Source: an uncultured Verrucomicrobia subdivision 3 bacterium
GTDB taxonomy: Bacteria > Verrucomicrobiota > Verrucomicrobiae > Limisphaerales > UBA11358
Assembly: GCA_903847285.1 (NCBI GenBank)
Contig: CAINDH010000303.1
Span: 1-22,331 of the forward strand
Direction of reading: 5' to 3'
DNA: 22,331 nt
Every line of letters starts with the position of its first letter. Within the stretch, counting starts at the first letter, position 1. This document shows, piece by piece, positions 20,384-22,331 of this stretch. Both the position numbers and the translations under genes were made by a program. The notes beneath the pieces are model-generated. The model saw only the letters and a program-made list of their open reading frames with translations. It was not told the origin of the DNA and made no database searches.

Positions 20384-22331
20384 TTATTCCGGCTGCACGA
20401 CGGCCACGACGGCAGTCTCCGGCTTCAAATATTTCTGCGCGGCGGCTTTGATCTGTTCCAGTGTCACGGCTTCGTATTTGGCGTCGTCATGTTCGCTGCG
20501 CTGGTAGCCCACGCCGTAGAGTTCGTCGAGCGCGCTGGTGGAAGCAAGATGGCCAAGGTCGGCGCGGGAAATTTTTTTGCCGCCGATGATTTTTGCTTTC
20601 GCGCGTTTCAATTCATCCGCCGTCAAACCTTCCGTGCGAAGCAGCTCGGCTTCCTTGAGCAGCTCGGTTTCTACTTGGGCGGCCTTGGCCGGTTCCGTGC
20701 CGGTGTAGAAGGCGAAATAGCCGGGGGCAACGCCGCACAAGGTCTGCGCGCCGACGTAGTAGGCGAGGCCGAGCTGTTCCCGGATGCGGAGGAAGAGCCG
20801 CGAGCCGAGGTCGCTGCAACATTCCTGCAAGAGTTCGAGCGCATAGCGTTCTTCACTGAACATCGTCGCGCCGGGAAAACCGATGACGACAACCGCTTGT
20901 TTTTTATCGCGCGTTTCGGTGACGCGCTTCGGAACGCCGGCTTCCGGCACGGTAGGTTTGAGATGGTTATCCGATGAACGAGCCATACCAGAGGTCGGCG
21001 TTCCGCTCCATTTTGCAAACGCTTTTTCCACCGCATCTTTTACGTCTGCCGCTTTCACATCACCGAAAATGGCCATGACGCAATTTTTCGGCGTGGTCAG
21101 CTTCTTGTGAAACTCTTTCAGGTCTGCCACGGAAATTTTTGCCACGCTCGTCTCGCTGCCCGACGGGTCGAGGCCAAAGCTCGTCGCGCCAAAAAGCGCG
21201 CGGCGCATGGCGAGGCTGCAACTCTTCAGTAAGTCATCCCGCTTGGCCTGGATGCCGGCGATTTGGACTTCGCGTTCGCGTTCCAATTCGTCAGCGGGAA
21301 AAATGGGATTCAGCAGAACGTCCGCGACGAGGCCGAGGCCGGTGGCGAAGTCGCTGCTCAACACCTCCGCGTTCACGCCAAAACTTTGGTTGCCGCCGTA
21401 GCTGTCCAGATGGCCGCCGACGCTTTCAATCTCGGTCGCGATTTTTTCGGCGTTGCGCGTGGTGGTGCCTTTGATGAGCAGCTTGGCGAGCATCGAAGTG
21501 ATGCCGTTGTTCGCTTCGTTCTCCGCGAGCACGCCGCCTTGGAACACGGCGCGAAATTCTACGAAGGGCAGCCGATGATCTTCCTTCACGAGCAGTTTCA
21601 GGCCGTTCGTGAGTTCGTATTTCTTGATTGGATGATCGGTGTTCGTCTCGATGTTCGCCTTGAGCTTGGGCGAGGTGCCTTCCGGCAACAGCGCATAGAG
21701 CGTGCGATTCTCGGCGGTGAGATAATGCCGCGCGACGCGTTGCACATCGGCGTTCGTCACGCGCTTCACCGCGGCGAGGTAGCGCTCGGAGAAATTAAGA
21801 TCGTTCGCCGCGAGCCAGTTGCCTCCGAGATTTTGCGCCTGGCCTTCCATCGTCTTGCGTGAGGACAGCGTGGCGGAAATGAATTGCTTCATCGCCTTCT
21901 GCAACTCATCAGACGAAATGGAAAGTGATTTCACTTTTTCAATCTCGGCGAGAATCGCGGCGTTGGCGGCTTCGAACTGGTCGCCATCCACGACGGCGCT
22001 CACGCCAAAAAGTCCCGGCAGACCGGGGCTGTAAGTCCACGCGTCAACGTGATGCACCACGCCTTGCTTCTCGCGCACTTGCTGGAAGAGCCGCGAACTG
22101 CGACCGCTGCCGAGCAGCACGGCGAGCACGTCCAGCACCGGAATGTCCGCGTGGCGCAGTTCGGGAATGTGCCACGCGAAATGCACGTGGCCGAGTTCCA
22201 CCTTGGATTCCTCGATGATTTCGCGCGCCGCGGTCTGGCGCGGTTCGAGCGGCAGCACGCTCGGCGGCATCGGCTTGGATTTGCTGGCGGCGTAGGCGGT
22301 TTTGATTTGCGCGACGACGTCGGAATTATTC
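20384..22331 (-). CDS. M16-family zinc peptidase, 5' end outside the window
   Basis: The frame stays open to the right edge, so the start is missing; at least 648 residues are visible. What remains is the C-terminal part of a first M16 unit (LGSGRSSRLFQQVREKQGVV, with the conserved R-Y/F-type tail) followed by a complete second unit. The second unit begins YELTNGLKLLVKEDHRLPFV and reads NNGITSMLAKLLIKGTTTR where an active unit would have HxxEH, so it is the inactive half. The catalytic zinc site must lie in the missing N-terminal unit. Later motifs SDLGSRLFLRIREQLGLAYY and YFAFYTGTEPAKA are standard M16_C. Such proteins are usually periplasmic. An internal ATG at 22270 is not the real start. 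It ends 24 bp before the PabI-like gene, probably co-transcribed. Confidence 0.9.
   Translation of the reverse strand, partial: NNSDVVAQIKTAYAASKSKPMPPSVLPLEPRQTAAREIIEESKVELGHVHFAWHIPELRHADIPVLDVLAVLLGSGRSSRLFQQVREKQGVVHHVDAWTYSPGLPGLFGVSAVVDGDQFEAANAAILAEIEKVKSLSISSDELQKAMKQFISATLSSRKTMEGQAQNLGGNWLAANDLNFSERYLAAVKRVTNADVQRVARHYLTAENRTLYALLPEGTSPKLKANIETNTDHPIKKYELTNGLKLLVKEDHRLPFVEFRAVFQGGVLAENEANNGITSMLAKLLIKGTTTRNAEKIATEIESVGGHLDSYGGNQSFGVNAEVLSSDFATGLGLVADVLLNPIFPADELEREREVQIAGIQAKRDDLLKSCSLAMRRALFGATSFGLDPSGSETSVAKISVADLKEFHKKLTTPKNCVMAIFGDVKAADVKDAVEKAFAKWSGTPTSGMARSSDNHLKPTVPEAGVPKRVTETRDKKQAVVVIGFPGATMFSEERYALELLQECCSDLGSRLFLRIREQLGLAYYVGAQTLCGVAPGYFAFYTGTEPAKAAQVETELLKEAELLRTEGLTADELKRAKAKIIGGKKISRADLGHLASTSALDELYGVGYQRSEHDDAKYEAVTLEQIKAAAQKYLKPETAVVAVVQPE

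Overview
The window reads as chromosomal DNA from a Verrucomicrobiota-like bacterium, probably a soil or freshwater relative of Pedosphaera/Limisphaerales. This is an inference from gene content and style: G+C-rich coding regions, almost no Shine-Dalgarno sequences before the starts, an RpoD-like sigma factor with a Lys/Pro-rich N-terminus, and many small lipoproteins. No marker gene here fixes the taxonomy.

Layout. Positions 1-1400 are the tail of an integron cassette array. Two attC recombination sites (117-224 and 1096-1188) separate small cassette genes: a DUF4177-like fragment, a membrane/zinc-ribbon protein, a PliI-type lysozyme inhibitor and a 55-residue membrane peptide. No integrase is visible, and the array appears to end near 1400. 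Positions 1537-4585 hold a YugP-type zinc protease, a sigma-70 factor, adenine phosphoribosyltransferase (apt) and a family 2 glycosyltransferase, all on the plus strand. A strongly palindromic leader (4628-4754) precedes a tight four-gene operon (4880-7916): DUF350 membrane protein, YgiB/YjfM-like lipoprotein, glutathionylspermidine-synthase-like ATP-grasp ligase, and a membrane protein with two DUF4178-like domains. This mirrors the E. coli yjfL-yjfM-yjfC order. A tRNA-Thr(CGU) follows.

Positions 8117-12244 are minus strand: a YmdB-family phosphoesterase, a lipoprotein, and aconitase with a clear terminator. Divergent from acnA come pgsA, a Bcp/PrxQ peroxiredoxin, a doubtful small ORF with a long palindrome, and glnS. 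Directly against the glnS stop codon sits a zeta-toxin-like kinase overlapping a 57-residue basic protein. This pair is bracketed by a perfect 52-bp direct repeat of the glnS 3' end, spaced exactly 800 bp apart, as if an islet had inserted into the end of glnS and restored it. A less G+C-rich helical lipoprotein and an RsmB/NOP-type RNA m5C methyltransferase follow. The methyltransferase converges, across a double hairpin, on a minus-strand pair: an M16 peptidase (5' end outside the window) and a protein resembling the R.PabI restriction DNA glycosylase family that carries a predicted signal peptide.

Most promising observations: the integron cassettes including PliI; the 800-bp kinase/small-protein islet at glnS; the apparently exported PabI-like enzyme without a DNA methyltransferase; and the yjf-like ATP-grasp operon with its structured leader. 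All family calls were made by eye from sequence motifs; no database search was run.
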